A program made the position numbers and the translations under genes. From Piezodorus guildinii (lineage: Eukaryota > Arthropoda > Insecta > Hemiptera > Pentatomidae): DNA of 64,000 nucleotides. Numbering within the stretch: position 1 is the first letter of the stretch; each line of letters begins with the position of its first letter. Under the pieces are notes generated by a model. The model made no database searches. It saw nothing but the letters and a program-made list of their open reading frames with translations, and had not been told where the DNA came from. The DNA is taken from the NCBI GenBank assembly GCA_023052935.1, contig CM041294.1, forward strand, positions 156,551,399 through 156,615,398. The letters are read 5' to 3'. This document shows positions 1 to 9,838 of this stretch, in pieces.

Positions 1-290
1 TTGTGGTAAGTCTAGCTCAAAAACTTCAACTGAAATTTCATATTTAAGACAACTATATGCCCGAGATGTTACTGCAACTTTTTTTTCAAAATCGGCTGAC
101 CGGAAGTGCTACTTAATACCATGCATTTTGCACCGTTTTATAATTTTCTTAAAAATGGCTCAAACAATTTTAATTAAACTCGCTCTATCAATGTAAAAAA
201 TAAAGCAGATTTGTTATTACTTTTAAGAACCATAGAGTTTAAAAGGTTCTAAGATTAATATTTTTTTAAACAATGTTTGATAAGTAGTTA
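1..290 (+). repeat. Family Q interspersed repeat, 5' part cut by window edge
   Basis: These bases match the middle of a repeat found at least ten more times here: the tract around GAAATTTCATATTTAAGACA, then CCCGAGATGTTAC, then ATGCATTTTGCACC, in the same order as at 61672-62668. The start lies outside the window and the similarity fades after about 290. No coding capacity is seen. Family class is unknown. Confidence 0.7.
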
Positions 291-427
291 AAATGTTTGG
301 CTATCTCTGTCCTTTAAAACTGGTTAAACCAAAATTCTGTTCATGAAGATGGGCTAGAAAATCCATACAAAGTTTGATAAAATCAACAAAAGGAAACAGA
401 AGTGAATATAATTAGTTGCTGTTGGGA

Positions 428-592
428 ATTATTGGAAGGAATTACTAGGAATTAGAATTACTGGCAGTCAGTAAATGAAACAACTAAATAGTTTCAACTA
501 TTTATTTTCTGCCAACATTTCGACCACCATTGTGGGTCATCATCAGGGCGAATAGAAACTGCCACCCTAACTAAACTAATTCCTTCCATAAA
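428..592 (-). other. Foldback with hammerhead-ribozyme-like core
   Basis: On the minus strand CTGATGA (546-540) is followed by a GACC/GGTC stem (538-535 with 525-522) and then GAAA (521-518), the conserved hammerhead core order. After GAAA comes TTGGCAG, which can pair with CTGCCAG from near 471-465, with an AAATAGTT/AACTATTT hairpin between them. Outer arms TGGAAGGAATTA and TAATTCCTTCCA enclose the block. The cleavage-site side is imperfect, so this may be a decayed copy. Ribozyme-bearing Penelope-like elements are the known analogue; the link here is inference. Confidence 0.4.
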
Positions 593-896
593 AAGTGAAT
601 ATAAGATAGAAATGATAAAATAATTATATAAAAATAACACCACATCATGAAAACGATATCCGCAGTACTAGTTATTTTGATGGTATAATGTATAAACATA
701 CTAACAATGTTGATTTGGTATTTTTGACTAATATTTAATAAGAGGATGACAAGGCCAAAAGAAAGACCCAGTTAAAGAAGTACAAACAATCCTGAAATAC
801 AAATTATATTTTTGCACTGCTTAACTGTTGTCTATTATAAAAATAGACTAAACATAAGAATAAACTTGTCATTATTGCCTTTGTCTTTTACCTATC
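593..896. other. AT-rich spacer, nothing recognised
   Basis: No open frame, tRNA-like box or clear repeat was seen between the foldback and the oligo(T) run that ends the neighbouring LINE. Confidence 0.5.
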
Positions 897-3655
897 TTTT
901 TTCTTTTCTTTTTTTGAGCTGGCATAGGGATTGCACCGCGACCAAATTGGTTTATTGTGTGCCATAGAGTTAAAAATGGTGATTTTAAAACATGAATTTT
1001 GTTGCACTAGCAATCTTCAGATGGCTATTTGGATTGACAAGTTTGTTGTTCACAGGGTGTTCTAAGCGGACTTCACCAAATAGGTTCACTCTTAACTATG
1101 AAAGCCTGTCACAGCATCAGATTATGTGGAAAGATGTTTCATCTTCCTGTCTACATAAAGGGGTATTAGAGATACCAAACAGTTTGAACATGTGGTAGTT
1201 GAGTTTTCCATGTCCTGTGTAAATAGCAGTTATGGTTTTTAAGCATGGCCTACTCTTACTAAGTAGACATTTCCTTCTACTAATACTTGGACCGTCTAAA
1301 AATTTAAGTGAGTTTTTAAGTCCCTTATTTAACCAGAGTTGTTTAAATTTGATTAAATAGGATTGTTTAATAGTCCTAAAGGCAGAACTTAAACTGATTC
1401 CACATAGGGGTTCTGGCGTGATGGGAATTGTTGCTGAGCCCTTCCTAGCTAGTTCATCAGCTCTCTCATTTCCACTGAAACCAGTGTGTGCAGGTACCCA
1501 TTCAATGCTAACGCTATTGTTCCTAGCAAGATTGTTTAGGGTCAGATTACATGCCTCAACGACTTTTGAGATTATTGTGTGATTGTTCAAGGTGCCAAGT
1601 CCTCCTGACTATCAGTATAAATACTTATCTTTTTACCACTAGTATTCTCGACACCTAAGCCAGTTGCACAATGGAGAATAGCAAGAATTTCAGCTTGGAA
1701 AACCGTTGTATGTTTGCCTAGTGGATAGCTCCAGAGTTCAGTTTGTCTTTCCTCCAGACCCCCACACCTAAGCCACTGTCCATTAGTGAGCCATCAATGT
1801 AGCAGTTTATACCATGAGTGGGTCTTTGATTTATCAATAGTGACTCTGTAATTGGCACTGATAAACTTCTGGGTTTGTAAATCTGAGGGCATAGCCTGGA
1901 TATTGTTTTCATTGAGCCTGCTAAGTAACTTACAATGACCTTGATAGGTAAGCTTATTGGAACACTTGCCTAATTTGGCAAAGCGGTAGATAGTTCTTAG
2001 CACTTGCGCTTTCACCTCCAAGTTTAGAGGCATGATGTTCAGCATTGTCTCCATTGCAGATGTTGGAGTAGTCTTAATTGCCCCAGTTATCATAAGGCAA
2101 GCGAGCCTTTGCAATTTACAAAGTACATTTTTATTGCCCCCTATGTCAGCCCTTCGCCACCATATAACAGAGGATTATGTGAGCATTGGTCGAATGGCCG
2201 TTGTGTAAAGCCAATAGACGATTTGGGGTTTAAGTCCCCAGACATTATTAATAGCATTTTTACACGCCCAAAGGCATTTTAAAGCTTTACCAGCAATATA
2301 AGAGATATGATTGTCCCACCGCAATTTGTGGTCAAGAGTGGCCCCCAAGTGCTTTACTTCTTTTGAATTGGTGAGTTGTGTGCCGTTTATACTAGGTAAG
2401 TTCATCTTTACCTTTCTTTTGTGTGTGAATTTGCAGATATTAATCTTATGTGGATTGATGTTGAGTCCAGAAGATTTGCACCAATCACCAAGAATATAGA
2501 TCGCATGTTTGAGTAAGGAGGATATCACGCATTGATGTTTGCCCCCTATTAGTATTGCAACATCATCTGCTTAGCCTTGTGTGTAGAAGCCTTGGGAGTT
2601 TAGTTTCTTGATAAACGGATCAATCACCAAACACCAAAGTAGAGGCGATAGAACGCCACCCTGAGGGCAGCCACCATGTGGTTTGATCCTTAGTATAGTA
2701 TTAGATAGTTCCGATACTAAGGTTCTACTTTCAAGCATAACCATTATCCATCCTCTGATGACAGGATCTATGACACAGTCAATCAGGGTACCCAGGATAG
2801 TATTATAGGGAGTTCGGTCAAAAGCACCTTCAATATCAATAAAGGTGCCAATCATTATGTATTTCTGTTCCAGGGATGTCTCAATCCTGGAGACTAGATT
2901 GTGTAAGGCTAATTCGCATGACTTACCTGCCTGGTAGGTAAATTGAAGTGAATGTAATGGTCTGTTTAGTGATAGGTGTTCTCTAATATACCTGTCCAAG
3001 ATTTTTTCGAGAATTTTCATCAGGAAGGAAGACAGGCATACAGGTTTGAATGATTTAGGGTCCGTATAGGTACCTTTCCCAGGATTGGGGATGTAGCAGA
3101 GTTTGGATTCCCTCCAACTAACTGGTACATAGTTTAATGCTAAGCTACCTCTGAGTAGTAAGAGAAGGTATTGTTTGATAATTGAAAGGCCTTTCTACGA
3201 TAAAGCTGGAAAGATGCCATCAATGCCTGGAGACTTAAATGGGGCTAGTGATTTAATTGCCCATTCAAGCATGCTTGAAGTGACGATTCCTCTGGCTGTA
3301 TGCCAGGCCTCTTTGCTGGCTCGGTCAGTAGGGTAGACCACATCATTGTTGTCATCCTTGCAATTGGGAAAGTGTGATTCCGCAACATGAGTAGTGTTTC
3401 ATATTCATTTGTTGATTGTTTGTCATGAGTCTTAAGGGTTCCAAGTATCCCCTGGTCATGTTGTTTAGATAAGATTTTCTTAACACGGCAGGCAGCCGGT
3501 AAGTTGTCTATGTCACTGCAGAAGTTTCTCCATGCCTGACGTTTAGCATGTCTGACAGTTATAGTTATCTGATACTTGTTCCTTTGAGATAGGTACTCAA
3601 AACCCAATGTTGGGGTCCAGTGTTCTTAGTGCAGAACTACTCCCTTTAATTTACC
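897..3655 (-). mobile_element. Degenerate LINE with RT and RNase H, 5' truncated
   Basis: A non-LTR retrotransposon lies on the minus strand. Its 3' end is marked by a T-rich run on the plus strand near 897-917, read as a poly(A) tail on minus. From 3607 down to 1117 the frames give a linker, reverse transcriptase, RNase H and a C-terminal Cys-containing tail. No endonuclease domain remains, so the copy is 5' truncated near 3650. The RT-then-RNase H order fits the I/R1/Loa-like LINE groups rather than jockey. Frameshifts and stops show it is dead. Confidence 0.8.
1117..3607 (-). pseudogene. LINE pol remnant (RT + RNase H), broken
   Basis: In its host element this product would copy LINE RNA at the target site. 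Fragments on the minus strand, in order: 3607-3245 (pre-RT region, ARKAW-like), 3240-3150 (SPGIDGI block), 3020-2571 (RT with FIDIEGAFD and GCPQGGVLSPLLW), 2570-2175 (ADDVAIL onward, KHLGATLDHKLRW), 2114-1794 (QRLACLMITGA), 1912-1718 (RNase H start, CYIDGS) and 1590-1117 (RNase H end, WVPAHTGFSGNERADELA, then a Cys tail). RNase H acidic residues in YIDGS, FQAEI, YTDSQ and NERADE can all be found, but in different frames. The tyrosine of the RT YADD box is a TAA stop at 2571-2573. At least five frame breaks are present. Confidence 0.85.
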
Positions 3656-3699
3656 AGCTTTGGGCATTTTTGTTTGAAATGCTGATCCTTTTTTAATTT

Positions 3700-3900
3700 G
3701 AGCTGTACAGAACAATAAATCAATTGTTATTCTTGATGGCAACACCCCATAGAAATATTGAGGGTGACCAAACTATGGAGTGCATTGATTTCGAAATTTA
3801 TCTAAGGAGATCATCCCTATAAGCCTTGTAAACATTTTTATGAGCTTCTGAAGCATAATACACCAAAATATTATAAAAATTACTTCAAAACTAGCATTTT
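3700..3900 (-). mobile_element. Short mariner remnant
   Basis: Two blocks resemble the minus-strand mariner copy at 19170-20080: the segment around TGATGGCAACACCCCATAG matches the ELLPSEQ-coding part there, and ACATTTTTATGAGCTTCTGA (about 3834) matches 20065. The DNA between is missing, so this looks like a deletion derivative of the same family. Confidence 0.5.
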
Positions 3901-3984
3901 TCTTATTGGATCCCATTCTCAAAATCTGGTTGTGGAAGAATAATTATTAATTCGGTTATTTTAACTATGAAGTGACTCTGCAGT

Positions 3985-4180
3985 ATGGATGGCGACCGTC
4001 CTGGGGTACATCCAGCCTCTGTTAAGTGGGTACCCAAAAAATGGGTAAAAAACCCTGACAACTGTGCGTGATTTAGGATTAATTAGCATTGCAAGACCGC
4101 TGACCTAGAAACAATACAAATCTCCATGCACTGAACCCCATACACTTCATGGGCTGTTGAGGTACAGGATTTTTTTTTTT
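3985..4180 (+). repeat. SINE S2, 5' truncated copy
   Basis: This copy retains the S2 body (CCTGGGGTA, AAGTGGGTACCCA, CTGACCTAGAAACAA, CTTCATGGGCTG) and ends in a run of T at 4170-4184. The tRNA-derived head is absent. Compare the fuller copy at 30517-30840. Confidence 0.7.
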
Positions 4181-4184
4181 TTTT

Positions 4185-4830
4185 AGGCATTAATTTGTCA
4201 CAGGTCATTCCACACCAAGTGGTCTGGCACTGGTTGCTCGACCGTCTCAGAAAAATTAATATTTTCAGGGTAAATTCTCTAAGGTTCTGTGGGAACAAAA
4301 ATAGTTTTTTTATTTTTGCCATTTGGAAGCAGAGGCCATTTTTGTTTCAGAAAGTAAGAACTTTTTCGCAAAAGTGTTTTTTCTATCAATCAATAATGAC
4401 TTGCCCTAGGCCTCTCATAAAAATTATTAAATTCAGCACACCATGCCTTACATACTTATTCCAATATCACCCATCTGAATGCATTTTTTGTTGTGTTTTT
4501 AATAGTTCAAAGTTAATGGTCTAAAATTTGAAAAACTCAATTTTTGAAAGCAGTTTTCAAAGAAGGGATAATTTCTGCATCTCAATACTGTTTGAGCTGG
4601 TACATTATAGACAATAGTTACTTTCTGAAGAATATCAATGGAGAGATGCTTCTCCTTAGAGAAATACACAATTTTAAATAACATTTTTTTTTTAAATTTT
4701 TTCATTTTTTGACCTGTGATATCTCTGTTGGGGGACCAGTTAAAAATCTGAAAGATACACCCGTAACAGTTGCTTATGAAGTCAAACTTCAGTTTAACTT
4801 TCAAATTCGATTGGAAGCTATGAAAAAAAA
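4185..4830. other. Unrecognised stretch with two opposing small ORFs
   Basis: A 109-codon frame on plus (4195-4524) and a 101-codon frame on minus (4804-4499) are open, but neither has a motif, signal peptide or family likeness that I know. Base composition is slightly less AT-rich than its surroundings. A decayed transposon is as likely as a gene. Confidence 0.3.
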
Positions 4831-6983
4831 ATTACCAGAAATGAGAAGTGTATGGTAATGACATGCCACAATAAACATAAAAACTGTAGGGACTTATTAG
4901 TTATAAGTAACCAAACAAAATAAATATTAGGATAAATAAATAATTTAAAAAAATGTAATGTATCTGTTTTATTAAACAAAATAGCAGCTAGTGCTGGAGA
5001 AGCCAAGAATAATATATAACAATATAGTTTCAGGTTCTTCTCTCCCTCTTTTAAATCTAATTACTTATATTTATACATAAATATTTAAGGTAATATACAT
5101 AGACAGTTCTTATTGAACATTGTAATAATATAAATACACATCAATGGATTCATTTTTCCGGGTAACACTTAATTATAGGTAATTCCTTATTATTTACATA
5201 ATCATTAGACAATTATTTTTGTAAGTAATGTGCATAAGATGCATAACGTATACTACACAGAATATTTAATTTTTTAAACAAAATAAAAAAGTTGCTTCAA
5301 AATAAAAAAAATTGGTCTACATTCCCCGAATTCACCTTTAAATGTACCAACTCTTAAATTAAATCAGTATTATTTAAAATATAAACCATTTGTAGTTAAT
5401 ATGATTACATCACAATATTAAATATACATTATACATAAATGGTAAGACATTTTAATAATGGTTCACTAATTGCTAATATGGTTTTATTTAGTACCGTATT
5501 AGAATTTAATCATCCTTTTCAATATAAATAACATGTCATAGTTTTCATGGTGATAAGTTAATATCTTGGAAGGTTTAGAATAATATCGCAATCAATGTAT
5601 AGTATATAGTACATTCAACTTACAAATATCAATTTACTTATATCAGGTTTCAATTTAAAACATCAATAAATGATTTAAAGAATTTTTATGACAGGAAAAG
5701 AAAAAATGAAGCATACTATGTCAATTACAGCAATTCGTGTATGTCAAAAAAATTGTTTATTTTTTTAATTTTTTTAAATATTATATATAAACTTAAGCTT
5801 TAAGTAAGTTTAATATACTACTTCAAGCTTTAAAGTGGCACATACAATAAAAACTTTAATCATATTTTTAAATAGAGTTTGCAATTTGTATATATTTTAA
5901 AATTATTTTTTCAATCTTAAGAAGACCCATTTCTATTAACTATTAATAGCATTTAATAAGATGTGTGCCACTCAAAATGTTGAGTAGTAAGGTTATTCAG
6001 GACATTTTTGGCAATTTTATTAAAGACGTCAATACAAAGGCAGAAAAACTCAGCAATGTGATAATGAATTAAACGAAAAGCCTCTTTGATAGGCATTTTA
6101 TTTTTAATTGATCAAAGCACGATAAATATCCCATTAAATTATTATAAGTAAAAATAAACAAATTCTTGATAAAGATAATTAATAAATATTTTTTTCTTTC
6201 ATGAGATCTCAATAAAATGGATTTTTATATAGACAATTATAGAATCTATATATTTTTAGTTGTTAATGATATACCAAAAATTAATGAATCCCACTTATAG
6301 GGAAATTCTTCATTTTACTATAATATGAAATTAGTTTTGAAATTGAAAGATCATTATTAATACAAACATTTTCACAATTTATAATAAATAAAAGCACTAT
6401 TTCTAGTTTTGAAAACAAAAGTATGATAAAAAATTAAGAAATAAACCATTAAGTACAAATATGATTTTTCAATAAACTAAAAAGTTGTTTTAAAATTTAA
6501 TTTGACAAGTACATTTTTCTTTTCTGATAACCATATTTTTCATTAGTCATAAATTATACTTGTAAGAATAATAAATTTTATAACTATGATTACAATAATA
6601 TGATTCCAGAATGTTGTATAAAATAAATATGATCGATTGGGCAATATTAATTCATCACAATAGGAAATCGAGTAGTTAAATTAGGAACTAAATTCTTGAA
6701 AAAAAACAACATACAATCAATAAAATAGACAGAAGTTTCTGTCAGTTTTTACCTCTTTCAAATTCAGATTTTCAATAATGAAGTACAAATATATTTTTGG
6801 TGATAAATTATATTAATAATATTTTTAAATGGGAATACTTATTTCCATTTAGTTTATTGAAACTGAAATTATTGAGGTTATCTATTGAACATGAAATCAG
6901 GAAGACACTTTTAAAACATTTAAAGTTTTAGAACCTCAAACAACGTTTACAATTCAACTAATCATGAAGGTCAAATAGAGACT
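4831..6983. other. AT-rich intergenic DNA, nothing recognised
   Basis: No open frame of note, no repeat shared with the rest of the window and no splice-flanked coding block was seen. The next insertion begins at the 12-bp duplication at 6984. Confidence 0.5.
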
Positions 6984-6995
6984 TAGGTCAAATTT
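6984..6995. repeat. Target-site duplication, left copy
   Basis: TAGGTCAAATTT occurs here and again, identically, at 11985-11996. The two copies bracket the jockey-like LINE. The left copy runs straight into the T run that is the element's poly(A) tail on minus. Confidence 0.85.
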
Positions 6996-7007
6996 TTTTT
7001 TTTTTTT

Positions 7008-7141
7008 ATTTATTTATTATAGAGATATTTACAACTGTATTAACACAAAAATACATCAAGTAAATGTGACTGTTCACACATGAGATATGGACATGATAGG
7101 CGTGAGAAGAATCTACCCATTGGTAGCACTTCAAAGGTTTT
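7008..7141 (-). other. 3' UTR of the jockey-like LINE
   Basis: This short tail lies between the ORF2 stop and the A run. It resembles the equivalent tail at 63291-63413 (TTTACAACTGTATT and CCCATTGG-AGCACT blocks), which supports a common 3' end recognised by the element's own reverse transcriptase. Confidence 0.75.
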
Positions 7142-9838
7142 TCAGACAAGAAGGTCTCGAGGCCATCGTCGTTTCAGCCGCCTCGGAGGATGATCAGGAA
7201 TAGAAGGAGATGAGATATTGCGGACAAGTGGGTTTGGGTGGAGTGGTAATTTGGAGTGAAAGGAAGTATATCTAATTCGGGCTAAGTCTGCAACTAATGG
7301 GATATTCAGGTCTTTGTGGATTATTTTATTGGTGACAAAGTAAGGGGCATTTAGGATCTTTCGGAGGATTTTGGATTGCAAGGATTGGATGCGAGAGGAA
7401 TTTGATGGCTTGGTGGATCCCCATAGTTCAATTCCATATGTCCAAATAGGCCTAAGTATGGTAATATAAATTAGTTTTTTGTAGTAGGTGGGAAGTTTTG
7501 AACGTTTGTCAAGTAAATGTTGTAATAAGCGATATCTGCGAGCTGTTTCTTGTCGTTTCAGTCTAGTGTGAGGATTCCAAGTAAGTCGTCTGTCAAGATG
7601 CAGTCCAAGGTATCGGATCTGTTCAACTGAGGTGAGTGGAATATTGCCAAAGGATATAGTGGGACAGGCAGACATAGGTTTGCGGCGCAGGGTAAAGGTA
7701 ATTTGGTGGGATTTAGTAGGATTTATTTTGATCCTCCACTTTTGACACCATTCTTCAATGGAAACAATGTGAGACTGAAGAGTTTGGGAAGCAATAGTTG
7801 GGTCATTGTTTACAGATAACACACATGTGTCATCGGCGTATGTAGTGAGGACAGTACTAGGATGAGTAGGAATATCAGCTGTATATATGGTATAAAGGAT
7901 TGGACCCAGGATGCTACCTTGGGGCACACCTGCGTTCTGAGGAAATATGGCGGAGAAGGAAAGGTTATGGTTTACTTTAAAGGTTCTATCTGTGAGGTAG
8001 GAACGGATTAATAAGAAGTAGGTAGGAGGGAGGAAGTGACGAAGTTTGTAGAGCAGTCCTGGATGCCAAACTCGGTCAAAAGCCTGTTCCACGTCGAGGA
8101 AGGCTCCAGTGCAATACATTCCGCGCTCCAATGTGGAAGATATCACATCCACCACACGGTGACACTGCTGTATAGTGGAATGGGATGAGCGAAATCCAAA
8201 CTGGTGGTCAGGAATAACGTGATGAATGTCAAGGATTGGATATAGACGTTTTAGGAGGAGTTTTTCCAGTATTTTGCCCATGATGGGCAAAAGAGATATA
8301 GGACGGTAGGATGATGGATTTTCTAGAGACTTTTTAGGTTTAGGAATCATTTTGATAATGGACAATTTCCAAGGATCAGGAAAGTAGGTAGAACGAAGTG
8401 TGGCATTATATATGTAGGTGAGTAAGAGTATGGCTTTTTTGGGAAGCTGTTTCAGGATATGGGATGTGATGAGATCATGGCCAGGAGCTTTTTTGGATGG
8501 TAATCTTTGAATGATATTAATGATTTCGGAAGGGTGAAAGGCCTTAGGAGGAAGGGACATTTGGAGAGGAACAGTTAGTTCTGCTTCAACATGTTCACTA
8601 TGGCTGGGATTAAGGATATCAGGGTGCGGATTAAACGTATTGAAAAGGTGTTCACCAAAGATTTGTGATTTCTCTTCATCGGATCTCGACCAGGTTTGGG
8701 ATTTAGTGAGGAGAGGATGATTAAAGGTTTTAAATTTCAGCAGTTTTGCGGTTGTTGTCCATAAAGATTTGTCTGAAGTGGTCAAGTTCTCTGTAAAGTT
8801 CTGAAAGTTTTGTATTTTGAATTTTCTTATTTCTGTTTTTAATTTGTTTGTCAGGTGATTGTAATGCTTTTTGTCAGATGGATATCTTGTGTTGTGCCAT
8901 TTTTTCCTTGCCCTACGTTTGTCAGTTAGTAGGAGTCGAATGTGATTCGGTAAGTTTGTTTTATGAAGATGTCCAATTTTGCGAAGCGATGTGTTGGTGT
9001 CTATGACAGTTTCTATCGACTTTGTAAGTTCTTGTATGGCGGAGTCTATGTCATGTTTAGTTTTTAACGGAATGTTTAAGTCAAGTTTGATCTCTAAATC
9101 ATTACGAAAACAGTCCCAGTCAACGCGACCTTTAATCAGGGAAGGAAGAGAGGGTTTAATAACTGGTTGTGAATGCATGAGGAGAAGAACCGGACTATGA
9201 TCTGAGGAGAGGTCATCGAGGGATTTGATTGTAGTTTGAGCGGAGGGAATTTGGGAACTAATAAAGATGTCAAGAATATCTGGACGTTTTTTAAGGGAAG
9301 TTGGCCAGTACGTGGGATTCTGGGGTGACAAGATGGAATAGCTATTGGAGGTTGTGACGTTGGAAAGAATCCTGCCACGAGTGTTGGACGTTCGGCATCC
9401 CCACCGTTGGTCTTTGGCGTTGTAATCGCCCCCAGCAATGAAGCGCGGACCAAAGGATCGGAATAAGGATTCAAGGTTGGTATAGGTGAGAGAAGTAGCA
9501 GGAGGGCAATATACAGCTGAGAAGGTTATGTTAAATGGCAGGACGGATAAAGTAACAGAGGTCGACTGAATGGTGTCAGTTGGAGTGGAGGGAACCAGGG
9601 AGTGGGGTAAGGATTTGTGAATAAGGATACATGAACCAGCGTGGGATGTGTTGTCTGGGTGATCTGATCTGTAGGTAATGTAGTCACGTATGTAAAAGTG
9701 AGAATGAGTAGTGAAATGAGTTTCTGTAATCAGGGCTATGTCTATGTAATTGTCATGAAGAAATATGTCAAGTTCGTCCCGGTGATTATTCAAACCATTG
9801 GCATTCCAAAGAAGAAGAACTAGGGTCTTATTGTTCAT
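7142..9838 (-). CDS. LINE ORF2: AP-like endonuclease and reverse transcriptase
   Basis: This 898-residue polyprotein nicks target DNA and copies the element RNA from the nick. The exonuclease-endonuclease-phosphatase domain fills residues 1-225: WNANGL (11-16), the catalytic Glu in ITET (39), GGDYNAK (136-142) and SSDHSP (211-216). The RT lies at about 445-740: KKAPGHD (449-455), SYRPISLLP (510-518), FLDVEQAFDRV (580-590), GVPQGSILGP (637-646) and the catalytic YADD (667-670). The C terminus has no RNase H and ends in a basic RRLKRRWPRD tract. Its ATG overlaps the ORF1 stop as ATGA. All key residues are present, so the enzyme is probably functional. Jockey clade is my assignment from domain order. 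Confidence 0.95.
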   Translation of the reverse strand: MNNKTLVLLLWNANGLNNHRDELDIFLHDNYIDIALITETHFTTHSHFYIRDYITYRSDHPDNTSHAGSCILIHKSLPHSLVPSTPTDTIQSTSVTLSVLPFNITFSAVYCPPATSLTYTNLESLFRSFGPRFIAGGDYNAKDQRWGCRTSNTRGRILSNVTTSNSYSILSPQNPTYWPTSLKKRPDILDIFISSQIPSAQTTIKSLDDLSSDHSPVLLLMHSQPVIKPSLPSLIKGRVDWDCFRNDLEIKLDLNIPLKTKHDIDSAIQELTKSIETVIDTNTSLRKIGHLHKTNLPNHIRLLLTDKRRARKKWHNTRYPSDKKHYNHLTNKLKTEIRKFKIQNFQNFTENLTTSDKSLWTTTAKLLKFKTFNHPLLTKSQTWSRSDEEKSQIFGEHLFNTFNPHPDILNPSHSEHVEAELTVPLQMSLPPKAFHPSEIINIIQRLPSKKAPGHDLITSHILKQLPKKAILLLTYIYNATLRSTYFPDPWKLSIIKMIPKPKKSLENPSSYRPISLLPIMGKILEKLLLKRLYPILDIHHVIPDHQFGFRSSHSTIQQCHRVVDVISSTLERGMYCTGAFLDVEQAFDRVWHPGLLYKLRHFLPPTYFLLIRSYLTDRTFKVNHNLSFSAIFPQNAGVPQGSILGPILYTIYTADIPTHPSTVLTTYADDTCVLSVNNDPTIASQTLQSHIVSIEEWCQKWRIKINPTKSHQITFTLRRKPMSACPTISFGNIPLTSVEQIRYLGLHLDRRLTWNPHTRLKRQETARRYRLLQHLLDKRSKLPTYYKKLIYITILRPIWTYGIELWGSTKPSNSSRIQSLQSKILRKILNAPYFVTNKIIHKDLNIPLVADLARIRYTSFHSKLPLHPNPLVRNISSPSIPDHPPRRLKRRWPRDLLV

